Below are positions 22,996-34,514 of a DNA stretch of 64,000 nt, piece after piece. The stretch covers positions 436,000 to 499,999 of the forward strand of contig KN832565.1 of NCBI GenBank assembly GCA_000827205.1, given 5' to 3'. The DNA is from Plicaturopsis crispa FD-325 SS-3 (lineage: Eukaryota > Basidiomycota > Agaricomycetes > Amylocorticiales > Amylocorticiaceae). Made by a program: the position numbers and the translations under genes. Every line of letters begins with the position of its first letter. The stretch's first letter is position 1. The notes beneath the pieces were generated by a model. That model had not been told where the DNA came from. It worked only from the letters and a program-made list of their open reading frames with translations, and ran no database searches.

Positions 22996-23890
22996 GATTC
23001 CTCTACGAGTGTTAGAGTCGAGTATGAAATCACTATTGCGTCTTCGCTGCGCTGGGAGTCTCTGGGGAGTCTTTCAAGCACAATTACGAGGCTGCACGGT
23101 GGATTCCGAGCGGATTCTATACGAAATTCTGTTCGCTTGCGATCGCAAATCGGTGCACTGAAAGCGATCGCGTAGACCAATACTGGCCGCAGTGAGTCGC
23201 GTCTTGTGGCGTCCTGTGTAAGTTCCTTGTTCATAGGATACGGTCAACGGTCAGAGTGCGTAGTAGTTTAGAAACAGAAAAGAGGCTTGCATGCAAGCTA
23301 CGTACGAGATTCGAGGGAATCAAGAGGTGTTCAAGCTCAAGATGAGCGGCGTAAACAAGATACTTTGGTGGTGGACACCGGCGCCACCGTTGCATTTGAA
23401 TCATCGCCCGGGCTAACCCTAGCCTAGGAGTTGCCCTTTCCTCCGCTTTAATTTCCTCTACTACGTTTTCTCGACAACCGCAGGCTGCAGCTACTATCCT
23501 CTACGTCTCCCTTGTTCTGAACGTTGCACCGAGGTCTATGTGCCGTTTCTACTGTTGCTTTTGTGCGGGAACTCGTACTGTCGTGCAACCAGTCCCCGCG
23601 GAGGAAGTCACTTGCAATAATGTCTGGGCAATGTGATTTATCTTGCGCGCATCAACACTGCACAGGCTGCAGGCGAAGTCAGGCTGCTCTTGCTATAAGT
23701 ACCATGGTTCATCGATATCCTTGCTTGATTTCGCCCGTCAGGTTCAAGTCTTCACGTCCGGCATCGAACGTCAATCGCTGAACATCGATCGACAGTGGAC
23801 ACAGTCCGCGACTCCGAAATAGTTCGTACTATCCGCATTATACTGCCTTTATGCTCGCGCTTACTCGACCTTCAAGCAACGCTGCCACAC
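22996..23890. other. Divergent promoter region
   Basis: About 0.9 kb between the glycoside-hydrolase-like gene (-) and the F-box gene (+). No gene, repeat or RNA recognised. Confidence 0.4.
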
Positions 23891-25556
23891 ATGCACCCGT
23901 GCCTAGAGACTTTCGACATCCTCTTGCTGATCTGCACGTCCGTGCGCGATGATGAAGCTGGGTCTGGGACCGAGGGAACCCACCCGACCCTAGCGTCACT
24001 TGCACGCACATGCCGTGCATTCCACGAGGTGGCGTCGGACCTGCTCTGGGAAGAGCAGATGGGCGTGCAACCCCTGATCAAATGCATGCCCCCCGATCTT
24101 TGGCACGAGGAGCGGCTAGAATCAGGGGAGATCCAGCTGGTACGGACCGCGATCGCGATCCTCCGTCCTATCCGCTGACATTGGCGGTCTACGCACATAG
24201 ACACTTCGACGGCCGATGCAGCTGGCGGACTGGCAGAGTTGTCGGCGGTACAGGGACCGCGTCAAAGTCCTGAACCTGCCATGGAGAGAAATTCCCTACC
24301 CGCCCGGGATGTACGACGAGGACTCCGTAGAGTGGTACCACTTTCCCATCTCGCCCGAGCTCTCCCTGGCCATGCATGCATCCCTTCCAGAGGAGGGCAT
24401 TTTCCCCAACCTGCACACCTTGAAGCTGCCGTGGACCGAGCTTGTCCAGTTCCTCTGCTCCCCAGCGCCTCATCTGCGTTCCTTAACCATCTGTGTCAAC
24501 CAGTACTTTCTGCCGATTGGCCCAGAGCTCAGGCTGCCGGCCATGCTTTCCTTCCCATCATACTGCCCGAACGTCAAAAATTTTGTGGTGGCTTTTGAAG
24601 GGCTTGGTGATTATCCGCGTAGTGCTGTCCCCGTCGACATGGCCTGTGAATGGGCCGGACTCACAAATCTCCTCCTCCTTCTCGCAAAATTCGACGATTT
24701 GCAAAAGCTGTCTCGTCGACTGCACAATGTGCGGCAGCTGGGTTTCTTTTGGGAGGACACTATTCCGGAGTCTCCGTCCAAGCCACGTTCTCTCCCGTTT
24801 TTGCATCTTCGCAATTTGAAGATGGCAATGATCATCAGGGAGCACGGTGGGTCAGTTGGCTACAACATACTCGATGCACTCGAAGTACCCGAGCTGGAAG
24901 TTCTCTCACTGTTCCTGTTACGGCGTCCGACATCCTCCGGATGGCTGTTGCCCTCGCTTTTCACGTCTCTGAGCAGCCTGAACCCCGCGTCCATGCGCAC
25001 CATCCACTTCGAGGAGCTCACTAGATCCCCGCACAACCCGCACAACAGCCTGCGCCGCGAGACCATGCAGCCACTCTTCTCCTGCCGGTATATCACGGTA
25101 TTCCGGTGGACCTGCACAGACGGTTTTGACCTGGATGACGGTGACCTAGGGGTGCTGGCTGCGTCGTGGCCGTCCTTGCGTTTGCTGGATCTCTCGGCCG
25201 GCATCGATTGGGCCACGCCGTCCCGGCTTACGCTGCACGGGCTTGTGAAGCTCGTGCAGCTGTGCCCCTGCCTGGAGAGCCTGGGCATTGTGATCGATGC
25301 GGCGGACGTCGTCTTAGCGGACTTTGCCGCATACACGACACCCAACACGGTGTTTGAAAACCTGAACGTCGGCAATTCGCCCATCACGGATGTGGAGGCG
25401 GTGGGTACTGTCCTGGCGCGTGTTATCCCGTGTGTTCACAATATCACGGCACGGAAGTCGTCAGGGTTGGGCACCGAGGCAGCCAGATTTATGTTGCGGT
25501 GGATGGAGGTGGGGCAGCTGATCAACCCATCGATGCTGCCTATCGAGAACTATTAG
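23891..25556 (+). CDS. F-box/LRR-type protein
   Basis: Two exons, 23891-24139 and 24201-25556, joined in frame (GEIQL-TLRRPMQLADWQSC). The N-terminus (PTLASLARTCRAFHEVASDLLWEE) is the second half of an F-box, which would bind Skp1 in an SCF ubiquitin ligase. The rest is a chain of irregular leucine-rich units (LHTLKLPWTELVQFL, LRSLTICVNQYF, LPFLHLRNLKMAM, LRLLDLSAGIDW, CLESLGIVIDAADVV) expected to form the substrate-binding solenoid. This family is greatly expanded in Agaricomycetes, often one gene per strain-specific target, so the substrate is unknown. Length (about 535 residues) is normal for it. Confidence 0.8.
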
Positions 25557-26318
25557 GCGAGTGACTGGCGACGACCAGGCTATGCATGCGCAGTCGGCGC
25601 GGGTGCTATGCTCAGGTATGCGCGCGTCGAGTCGTTACTTCGAATGGCACCCCTCGAGATGTATCCTCGGTGTATACTAATAGTAATACTTCTAACATCC
25701 GGCGACGTCGTAAATGCATCCGCAAAGTGTAGTATTTATTTATGTTACAGATTGAATGAATACCCTGTTCAAAGTTAACGCCCAGTGTTACGAGTTTTGT
25801 GAACCACTTTATCACTAAGTACATAGCTATACAAATGCATAAGTACATAGATCATCGTGTGGGCTGCCTAGGGGAGACTATACCAACGTAGTCCTCATTC
25901 ACAGTGCAAAAATTACCATCATAGTCATATGCTTGTCTCTCCGCGTTGGTACCGCGCCGGAATACACCTCGTCCTCCTCCTCCTCCCTTGCAAACAGTGC
26001 AATTTATGGTGCGTATGTGGATAGACACTCCGGATACCAGAACTGTTGTGTTTTGAAAATTTCCCCGACCTTTGGCCTTCAAGCATCCAGAGAGATCCAG
26101 AGTTTACCAGAGTTCCACTTCACGGCCTATACAGGCCTTTACCTGACCGCGTGATGGAAAAAAAGGTCAGTTGCTCTGCAGGCACATGTATCCCTATCGG
26201 CTCATCAAAAGTCCTGTGTTTCATTCCCATAATTACACCTCTGTCCCACAGCCCCGATGCCTCTTAGCTAGCGCTTACGAGGCGTATCTCCCTCGACACT
26301 TTGATCGCGACGCCAAGC
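25557..26318. other. Spacer before the GH16 gene
   Basis: About 760 bases, AT-richer than the neighbouring genes; no gene or structured RNA recognised. Confidence 0.4.
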
Positions 26319-27972
26319 ATGAAATTTGGACGGCTGTTAACACTCCTCGGTGCCGCGTGTCTTCACTCGACCCTTACGGACCATCGCGTCAGTGCTTACG
26401 ATCTTGTACGCGACTACTCCGGAGCCTCGTTTTTTGACCGATGGGCTTTCTACGGCAGTTGGGATAACTTGACCGATGGTGCGTTAGTTATACGTGCTAC
26501 CCCCTTAAAACACGAAATATCTAACGCGGAATACTCCAGGCGATGTAAACTTCCTTGACCACGACGACGCGACCTCGCAGCGATTGGCGTACACGAACGA
26601 TGCTGGGAACGCCATCATCAAAGTCGACAACACGAGCAATGTCGCGTTCAACAACAAACGAAATTCGGTGAGTATCGTCCCCGCGCCACTAATCATTTGT
26701 CTCACACGGGACGGCTTTCTTGTAGATACGTATAACGTCCAACGATTTCTACGATTTGGGCAGCTTGTGGATCATAGATGCGAATCACATCCCGTATGGC
26801 TGTGGGACGTGGCCCAGGTATGTCTGTGGCGTATCTTCGGAAACACGTCGCTGACCGTTCTCAGTATATGGTCCGCTGCACTTCAGACATGGCCGATAGG
26901 GGGCGAAATCGATATCATCGAGGCAATCAACTTGATGAGTAACAACCAAATGGCGCTACATACGACGCAGGGCTGCACGAAGACGACTCCGCCGAACCAG
27001 ACAGGAAGGTCCGGGCAAGGAGACTGCAGTCAAGGCTCCGGGTGCGTCGTCTCCGAGACCAAACCGAATAGCTGGGGAAGCGGGTTCGCCCAGGCTGGTG
27101 GTGGTGTATTGTGAGTTGCCACATTTCATTCATGCAGACGGCCGGCTAAGTGCGTTTGTCGTATGCAGTGCCGCGCAGTTCGATGTGGCAGGCATCTAGT
27201 GCGTCGTTTTCCTCGTCTATTTCTTACACCTCACTGAGTGTCATGTTTCGAATCACAGCATGTGGTTCTGGAGCGTGAGTCACTGGGTCGAAATGCAAGT
27301 CTCCGTTTTCTTTCTAAACTTGGGATTGAAAAATAGCGGCCTGACGTACCGGCCTCCATCAAAAACTCTACCTCAACGTCTGGAATTGACATCTCGGATT
27401 GGGGATCGCCTTCTGGCGCGTGGCCAACCTCGAGCTGCAACATCACCGAGTTCTTCACGGCACAGCAACTAGTGATCGATATAACCTTATGCGGTGTCTG
27501 GTGAGCTACCTTAAAGCGCGGTTTAGGAAGCTTGAAATGGGCCACAATACTCATGCATACTTTGTTCGTAGGGCGGGAGTCCCGGCATCCTATAATGCTA
27601 CGTGCGCTAACCACGGGTCGACAGGACAATGTGTGCGTGACCTAGCATATATTACAGTGTTCCCTATATTCAATGTTGTCACAGTATGCGGATACTGTAG
27701 TGGGCCCTGGGAGCCCGGCCATGGATAACGCATACTTCGAGCTGCCGTTCATTCGCGCGTACACTACCACGGCTGCGGCGCCTTCTTCTACGTCCACACC
27801 CACGTCCACATCAGGGGCGGCCACCAGCTCGCCTACGACTTCTGCGGGGACGCCCGCAGGCACATCGCTGTCCGATAACGGGAGCCAGACGTCTGCGGCG
27901 ACTCATCAATGGGGAGGGACGTATGCATGGCCCGTTCTTGCGTTCACTGTTGTGGGTGTTTTCTTTTACTGA
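26319..27972 (+). CDS. GH16 endo-beta-1,3(4)-glucanase, surface-anchored
   Basis: Hydrolyses beta-1,3/1,4- or 1,3/1,6-glucans at the cell surface. The start MKFGRLLTLLGAACLHSTL is a signal peptide. The family N-terminus YDLVRDYSGASFFDRWAFYG follows. The catalytic motif GGEIDIIEAIN (ExDxxE: nucleophile and acid/base Glu) lies near 26900-26930 after splicing; downstream come MALHTTQGC, WGSGFAQAGGGVFAAQFD, MWFWSRPDVPASI and CNITEFFTAQQLVIDITLCG. About nine exons. The C-terminus has a Ser/Thr-rich stretch (TSTPTSTSGAATSSP) and a last hydrophobic segment (YAWPVLAFTVVGVFFY), fitting a GPI signal or a membrane anchor. This suggests a role in the fungus's own wall remodelling as well as in feeding. 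Confidence 0.9.
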
Positions 27973-28393
27973 TTTTGGGATTTTGGGACTTTCGGTGCTT
28001 TTGGTGGACTACTTACTATGGTTTTCCCGGAGTATTCTTTTGCTTATTGAAGGACTACTATGTACTGTCGCGGACGGATGTATCTTCAATTTATAGCTCT
28101 TTCTTACTATATTGTTTTGCAAGCATTAGTAATTGCACCATTGCGCTCACGTTGACGTCGGTGTACTGCTTTCCGACGCGATAGATAGCCTACTATCCAC
28201 ATTCTTGCTCTTGGCCATCACCGTCGTATGCCACATCTACTACTGCAGCGCAAGATTCTGAGGACCATGTGTGCTTCCACGGTCCACCCAAGACGACAGC
28301 CTCGATTCGAAATATGTGCAAATAACTAATTACGTCATCTTTGCCCAGAGTCTTGTGGCACTTCCTCTGCTTTCGCTCAGCACCGCCGTAACA
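27973..28393. other. Spacer between GH16 and RSC1/2 genes
   Basis: About 420 T-rich bases, presumably the GH16 3' end and the next promoter; nothing else seen. Confidence 0.35.
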
Positions 28394-31325
28394 ATGATAA
28401 CTGCACAACAAAAAGCTGCCATCGAAGAGATTATCCACATTATCGTGTCTGTCAATGCCGCGCGCAACAAACGCCAACTTGCGGGGATGTTCATGGACTT
28501 GGTGTCGCGAAAAGATTGGCCGGAGTATTTCGAGGTGGGTGTCACCTTACGACGCGTTTCTTTATCCATTTCTGTAACGCGTTTGCTGTAGATCATTCCC
28601 GAGCCCCGGTGCTTGAATGACATCAAATCAAATGTCGAAAATGACAGGTACAAGGATCCTCTGGATGCATACACCGATTTGTCGCTCGTTTTTTGGAACG
28701 CACTCTTTTACAACGAGGAAGGCAGTGGGATATCGTTGGATGCAGAGACCTTGAAGGCAAGTCGTACTCGTCACCCTCATTCAGTACCGCCCGTCGAGCT
28801 CAATGGTTCTGCAGTCCGTACTAGAAGCGGAATGGAAGAAACGCCCCGTCCTACCAGCGCCTCATCGCACGTCTCCTCCACCCTCCTCCGCACAGAAAGT
28901 GCACTCAAAGAACACTGATAAACAATCAACGAAACCCTCCGTGGCGTCGACGTCGACGACGACCCCTGCCCGAACGCGTACAGCGACACCTGCCCGCACC
29001 ACAACTCCCGCACAACCACCACCGACTTTGCACGCTCCTACACCGCGTCCAGTGCAAGCTTTCACGCCCACTGCCATCGCACCAAGACCCCCTCCCCGTC
29101 AATCAACACCCGACATGGACGTCGACGTCGCTGGCATGTCGCCTGAGCCCGATGGTCAGGGCGAAGACGCGGGACCAAGTGTCGGCACTGCGCGTGACGA
29201 TGAAAGCGAAGAGATCGTACGACAACTAGAGAAAGGCCTGCCCAGATGGCAAGGCTATGGCGACGCAGGGTGGATGGAAGAAATTGATCCCGTTCGTCAG
29301 GTATTGCAACGAAGAACAGAATCCGCCACTGATACAGCTCTTGTAGGAACGCTTGGTAGACATAGTGCATACTATCAAGAGTTACAAAGACATCATGTAC
29401 GTTTCTCTGCCAATTTATCCTGGTGTCGCTAAATTTCTTCTAGTGGTAATCGTCAGGCCGTTTCTCTGGAAGCCATCCCCGAAGAATCCACGTTACCTAA
29501 TCTCTCGTACACGGTACGTATGACGTGTGGACCTGCGTATTGTCGCTGACGTACCCGTGGATAGACTCCTCTGTCCTTGAAAATAATCGAGGTAAAATCA
29601 CTTTCCCATGCTACATTTCTTCAAAGCACCAATCAGCACATTAGGGCAAAGTACGCGCCAAGAGCTATGCGTCGTGTAAAGAATTCGATTTGGACATGAT
29701 ACGGTTGTTTGAAAAGGCGCGTAGATGGCATGAGCCTTGCACTGAACCATACGGTCGCGTTCTACTTCTGCAGGTTGGGACACTTGTTCGACAAAAATGC
29801 ATATTATTAACGCCCCCCTCAGCGACTATATCAAGCGCTCACCTCCCTCTCTCCGCCTCCCGGCCCACCGTACTCGTCGAATACAAATTTCGCGTCCCTA
29901 CGTGCAGGACCTGGGACCGCCAAACCTCTCCACACGAACGACACGGAAGGTGTTCCGGGCGTGACGACCTTCCGTGTATCAAACAAGGACCGCACTTTCG
30001 TAGACGAGGTTGTCTATAAGGGCTGGAGCATCCGGCTGGCTGACTGGATCCACTTGAGCAACCCAGATGACCCAAGCAGACCCATCATTGCGCAAGTATT
30101 TAAGGTGTGGACATCGGACGCGCCGTGAGTAGGCTGTATCGTCCTTTTCGGCTAGACCTCGACTTATCTGCACCCTAAAGTCCCTCCAAGGGGCAACCCG
30201 GCGTCACAGCCTGTTGGTACCACAGACCAGAACAGGCAGGTTCATCGTATGCATCGTGCATTTCTTTATCTAATTATGGAAGTAGACGTATCACCCAGCC
30301 CATCGGCAATTTTGGGAGGGCGAGGTTTTCAAGACCAGTACGCACTCGCCGTTTACTTGAAGTGATCGGTAGCTAAACCGTGCACCAGGCCATTTTGCTG
30401 ACCATCCCCTCGAGGACCTCATTGAGAAGATCGCCTGCCAGTTCACCGCACGCCACATCCGCGGACGACCACGGCCCCCGTTTTGGTACCCCGGTTGGCC
30501 GCTCTACGTCTGCGACTCGCGATACAACGATCGCGAGCGTGTCTTTGTCAAGATTAAGAACTGGAACTCCTGCGTGCCCGAGGAAGTGCGCAAAAGCCAG
30601 GAGTTCATGCCCATCTATGAGTTCGAGCGCATGGTGTTCCCCCGACGATTCGGCAGCCCGTTTTTGACAGCGAAGAGTGGCAAGACGGCGCCCGTTAAGG
30701 GACCAGGGGGTATCGGGGATGCTATTGAGCGGCCCGAGGCTGAGAAAGGCGACGGCGGGACCGGCGGTCGCAAGAGGTCCAAGAGAACTGTCGGCGCCGG
30801 AGGCGACCACGCAGGGCCCAACAAGGGTCTGTATGTTGGACTGCCCGGAAACCCTGCATCGGGCTCGCAGCATGCGTACCAGCCCTCGCATCTATCGCAG
30901 CAGCCTCATCAGCAGCGTTTGACTACGGAAGACAGATCCGTCATCACTGCTGCAGGCGGGGCGGCCAGCCTCGGAGGCGCAGCATCAATAGAGAAGTTAC
31001 CAGCTGAGACAGGTACGATCTCAGTGCGTAGATGGGGCATCATGGCTGATATTCTTTTACAGCAAAACACTTTGACCGCGATCCAGTGACAAACGAGGTG
31101 TTGTGGTTCGCATCCGCACCGACGAATGCTCCGCGTCCTGCTGCTCCCAAGCACAGTCTGGCTTACCTGCACTTTCTCGCCACCAAGCGCAAGCGGCAGG
31201 TGGACGACTCTAGCATGGATGTTGATGACGATGAGTCCTCGCCTGCTCGGAAGAAGCTCCCTCGGACCTCTACAGAGTCACTTATCCGGGCGATCGATAA
31301 AGTCTTCGGGAGTGCAGCCGGCTAG
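28394..31325 (+). CDS. RSC1/RSC2-type bromodomain-BAH chromatin remodeller subunit
   Basis: Homologue of the yeast RSC complex subunits Rsc1/Rsc2 (polybromo-like in animals), which tether the ATP-dependent remodeller to acetylated nucleosomes. The first bromodomain is at the N-terminus (WPEYFE joined to IIPEPRCLNDI, DAYTDLSLVFWNALFYNEEG). A Pro/Thr-rich linker follows, then a second bromodomain (VSLEAIPEESTLPNLSY, YASCKEFDLDMIRLFEKARR). A BAH domain comes next (VDEVVYKGWSIRLADWIHLS, PIIAQVFKVWTSD, HRQFWEGEVFKTSHFADH, DLIEKIACQFTARHIRG, PGWPLYVCDSRYNDRERVFV). The C-terminal domain holds PRTSTESLIRAID. About ten exons. The start is the ATG at 28394; upstream frame extension is likely leader. 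Domain order matches the family exactly. Confidence 0.9.
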
Positions 31326-31789
31326 AGCTGTGGTTCATATCAACTTTGCTCGACGGTGTACCAAATACTGTACTTGTATCCATTCTTGTTAATTCTGTAT
31401 ACTCTTTCTCACGGCTGGTGAGCAGTCGTCATTCTGCTATATGTGTAATGCCCGCTGGTTGAATTTTCTAGGTGCGCTTTGTCTTAGCCATCAGGACATG
31501 CCATTTCCGCCAGACCTCCTACGCCAACGTTGCGCATTTGAGGTGCATCGCATGTCGGCCCGTCTGGTGCGATGCCTATTCGATGGCGTGTCATTCGTTC
31601 TCACACACAAGCAGCAGTAGCTGGGTGCCTATGTAATCTCATAGCCCTCAATCCGATCGGTCAGGAGGAGGGTAATGCGCTTCCTGGCATATGACCGAGG
31701 ATTCTCCTTATTAAACTAGGCGTGAGTTTCATAATAAAGCTAGCCGCCCTCCCTGCTTTTCCTGAGTGCTCTTCTTTATCATCGGCGAT
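31326..31789. other. Spacer before the DUF1479 gene
   Basis: About 460 bases; no feature recognised. Confidence 0.35.
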
Positions 31790-33728
31790 ATGGCTGACGA
31801 GACTAAAACACCCCTCCCTCCTCGGTTCGCAGAACTCAAGCAACAGATCGCGTCGACGTATCCTAATTTTGAGGAGAAAGTGACTCGCGCGTGGAATGAG
31901 ATTCTCGCTGAACTTGAGCAAGTAACGAAGAATATCGCACGCGCAGGACCCGACGTGCGTTGGTCTGATCTTCCTAGATACCAAGATCCTGATACGACCA
32001 GCGGATAGTCAGTGCCCCAAGTCAGTTTCGCGGACCTGTCGACCTTGTCGCAGGAAGAAATTGCAGCGATCAAGCGAAAGGGCTGCATAATAATCAGAGA
32101 TGTCGTCGACGATGCCCAGGCCTCGGGATGGAAAACCGAGCTCGAGAAATATGTGACAGCTAACAATGCTCCAGGTCTGCTTACTTTCGTTCTGATTTAA
32201 CCCGTCCTTATATTCATTGACCGCCTGTCAAGGCTTTCCGGAGGAGAACAAACAGTTCTACCAAGTCTAGTCAGTGCTGATCTTGTCTTTCGTCAGAGAT
32301 CGATTAACTAACGAATGTACTTATGATATGTAGTTGGAGCAAACCTCAGGTCCAAGCACGATCACATCCGAATGTGCTTCAGGTTTCCTCGTGGCTCAAC
32401 GGGTTGTATCACTACAAATCGAGTGACGCAGAATCTAAGAATGCAGGAGTAGACCTAGCTACACCGCTATCATATGCAGACCGTTTCCGTATACGCCACC
32501 CGAGCCCGGAAGACTGGGGGCGCTTTCCTCCACACGTTGACTGTAAGTGCCTGCTTGCCTTTTATACTGTGCGGCAACGTAGTCGAGGTTGAATCTGATG
32601 CGGGCATCTTTCAGGTGGTGCTATCGAGCGTTGGGAAGACCCTAATTTCCGCTCATGCTTCGAGGACATTCTCCGCGGGGACTGGCGCTCGCATGATCCG
32701 TACAAGCTCGAGGGCCGTCTCAGCGCGCGGACATCCATGTACGGACGGCCCAATCAGGCGAGCAATATGCTCTATTCATCTCACTTTCGTACATGCACTC
32801 AATGTAGACTTGCAGGCGAATGTGTTCAGGACGTTCCAGGGATGGCTATCTATGAGGTTTGTACTCACTCTCATGCTCTTTCGCATTTTATCTCGTTCTT
32901 TGGCCTGCTAAATAGGCCCTACCTGCAGCAATACTGGACCCACAGAAGGCACGCTGAAAGTATTCCCGTATGTTGGACTCTCCAACGCCTACTTGATCTT
33001 GCGCCCTTTCTTCCGGCCCGTCGCCTCCCCTAGCTCACCCGGTCTACTTGCTGCGAGTGATTGGGAGTATGGTGTGTACAGACTGTGTTGTATCTTCTTT
33101 ACGACTTATCTGATCTCTTGTTCGCCCGAACTTCATGATCAGACACCTCGTCGCCCGCCTTCCCTGGCATATTTCCTCAAGGGGACGGGTATGCAGGTCC
33201 GCGTCCGACTGTGGCAGAACATCCGCACCTGAAACTGGATACGACGATGGTATCCGTACCGCGAGTGAAGCCAGGAGACATGGTGAGAGTTCCTTTCTTT
33301 CGAAAGCGTCCAGGATTGACCAAGTGTGGATTTTGAAGGTATTCTGGCACTGTGTGAGTATACCTGGCTCCGTTTGTAAACGCATCTAAATCATGGAACT
33401 CGCAGGATGTAATCCACTCCGTCGAAGGTACTCATACTGGTCCAGAAGACTCCGCCGGTTCGTCCTCTCCTCTCACGTTCTTGTAATTTCACTGACTCCA
33501 GATTCCTCGTCACAAGTAATGTATATTGGCGCTGTGCCCTATACGCCCAAGAATGCGGCCTACATCGAGCGCCAGAAGGCAACGTTCCTCGCTGCACAAT
33601 CGCCGCCGGATTATCCACCGAGCACAGAGAGCGGGTTTATCGACGTCGGGACGCCTGAGGATATTTCTGGGTTGAGGTCTTTAGGCGGGAAGGCGATGGG
33701 TTTTGCTGCCCAGATACCAGTTGCTTGA
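31790..33728 (+). CDS. DUF1479 family protein (2-oxoglutarate/iron-oxygenase-like fold)
   Basis: Members include bacterial YbiU and many fungal proteins; the fold is of the cupin/2OG-Fe(II) oxygenase type, but no reaction is established. The start is MADETKTPLPPRFAELKQQI. An in-frame TAG near 32006 lies within a 54-bp intron (31955-32008), and removing it joins IARAGPD to SVPQVSFADLSTLSQEEIAA and KRKGCIIIRDVVDD. Downstream are WSKPQVQARSHPNVLQVSSW, HPSPEDWGRFPPHVD, a Trp-Glu motif, MAIYEV, MLDSPTPT-like blocks and a final exon MYIGAVPYTPKNAAYIERQK. At least nine exons. The metal-binding residues were not assigned with confidence. The tRNA-Lys gene begins 95 bases after the stop. Confidence 0.8.
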
Positions 33729-33823
33729 ACGAGGGAGTAAACGCCTGCACCTGTATACTACTGCCGCGACTGTACGACTAAGGCTCTTCCCGATGTGATG
33801 CTCCAAATCGTAGTGCTCTTCAA

Positions 33824-33939
33824 GCCCGGCTAGCTCAATCGGATAGAGCGTCAGACTCTTAACTGAGTACGGGTTCTCGGTCTCCTCGACTGATACACTT
33901 GCCATCTGAAGGCTGCGAGTTCGACCCTCGCGTTGGGCT
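33824..33939 (+). tRNA. tRNA-Lys(CUU) with a 42-nt intron
   Basis: Acceptor stem GCCCGGC (33824-33830) pairs with GTTGGGC (33932-33938), with T as discriminator as in yeast tRNA-Lys(CUU). The D arm is TAGCTCAATCGGATAGAGCG; the anticodon stem is TCAGA/TCTGA around the loop CTCTTAA with anticodon CTT. The T arm is GCGAG-TTCGACC-CTCGC. The intron (33862-33903) sits after position 37, the canonical site for nuclear tRNA introns. Mature length is 74 nt. Confidence 0.95.
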
Positions 33940-33951
33940 AATGGTTAAACA

Positions 33952-33956
33952 TTTTT
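33952..33956 (+). terminator. RNA polymerase III terminator of tRNA-Lys
   Basis: A run of five T, 12 bases after the tRNA 3' end. Confidence 0.75.
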
Positions 33957-34514
33957 GCCTGACATTGCCCCGGACGGTTTCAAATCCTGTGCACTTTGCA
34001 CCAATATTGGACGAATGAAAAAAAAACGTATTTCCTATTTGGGAACTCAACGCCTGCGATATTGCCACGCGACCGAAAAGGGGCATCGTCCAGCCAGTAT
34101 GAGGTTCTCGAATTGTATAGGCAGTAAAGGCCGCAAAATCTGAAAGTACATTGATACTTGCTAGCCATAGTAGTACATACGGACAACGCATCTAGAGGAC
34201 GTGGAAGTGTCCCGCTGGGTTTGAGTACAGGTTGTAGCGATGAATTTGTACAGCAGTCCAATCTAAGAGTACACCAAGTCAAGAAGATTCCGGGGTATCC
34301 TAGGCAAGCCCACCCGTACCGTGAGTAAAAGAAAGAGACCTAAAGGGTAGACGTAAGTCATAAATCGTAAATCGTGAATCGTAAATCGTCGAAGCCATGG
34401 CTACCGGTCCGCGTCCATTCACACACGGAGTCAATGGATCCCACCAGATGAGCGCTGGAGGACAGCTTGCAGTCCAATAGCTGTTCTGCCTGTGCGATCA
34501 GAGCCTACCCAACA
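33957..34514. other. Spacer between tRNA-Lys and PRODH
   Basis: About 560 bases with a short heptamer repeat (34362-34389) and otherwise nothing recognised. Confidence 0.4.
34362..34389. repeat. Heptanucleotide tandem repeat, four units
   Basis: Four head-to-tail copies of RAATCGT (AAATCGT, AAATCGT, GAATCGT, AAATCGT), in the 3' flank of the proline dehydrogenase gene. Confidence 0.8.

Noticed and set aside
31955-32008. In-frame stop suggesting a broken DUF1479 gene
   Set aside because: The stop is within a clean 54-bp GT-AG intron; removing it joins IARAGPD to SVPQVSFADL as expected for the family.
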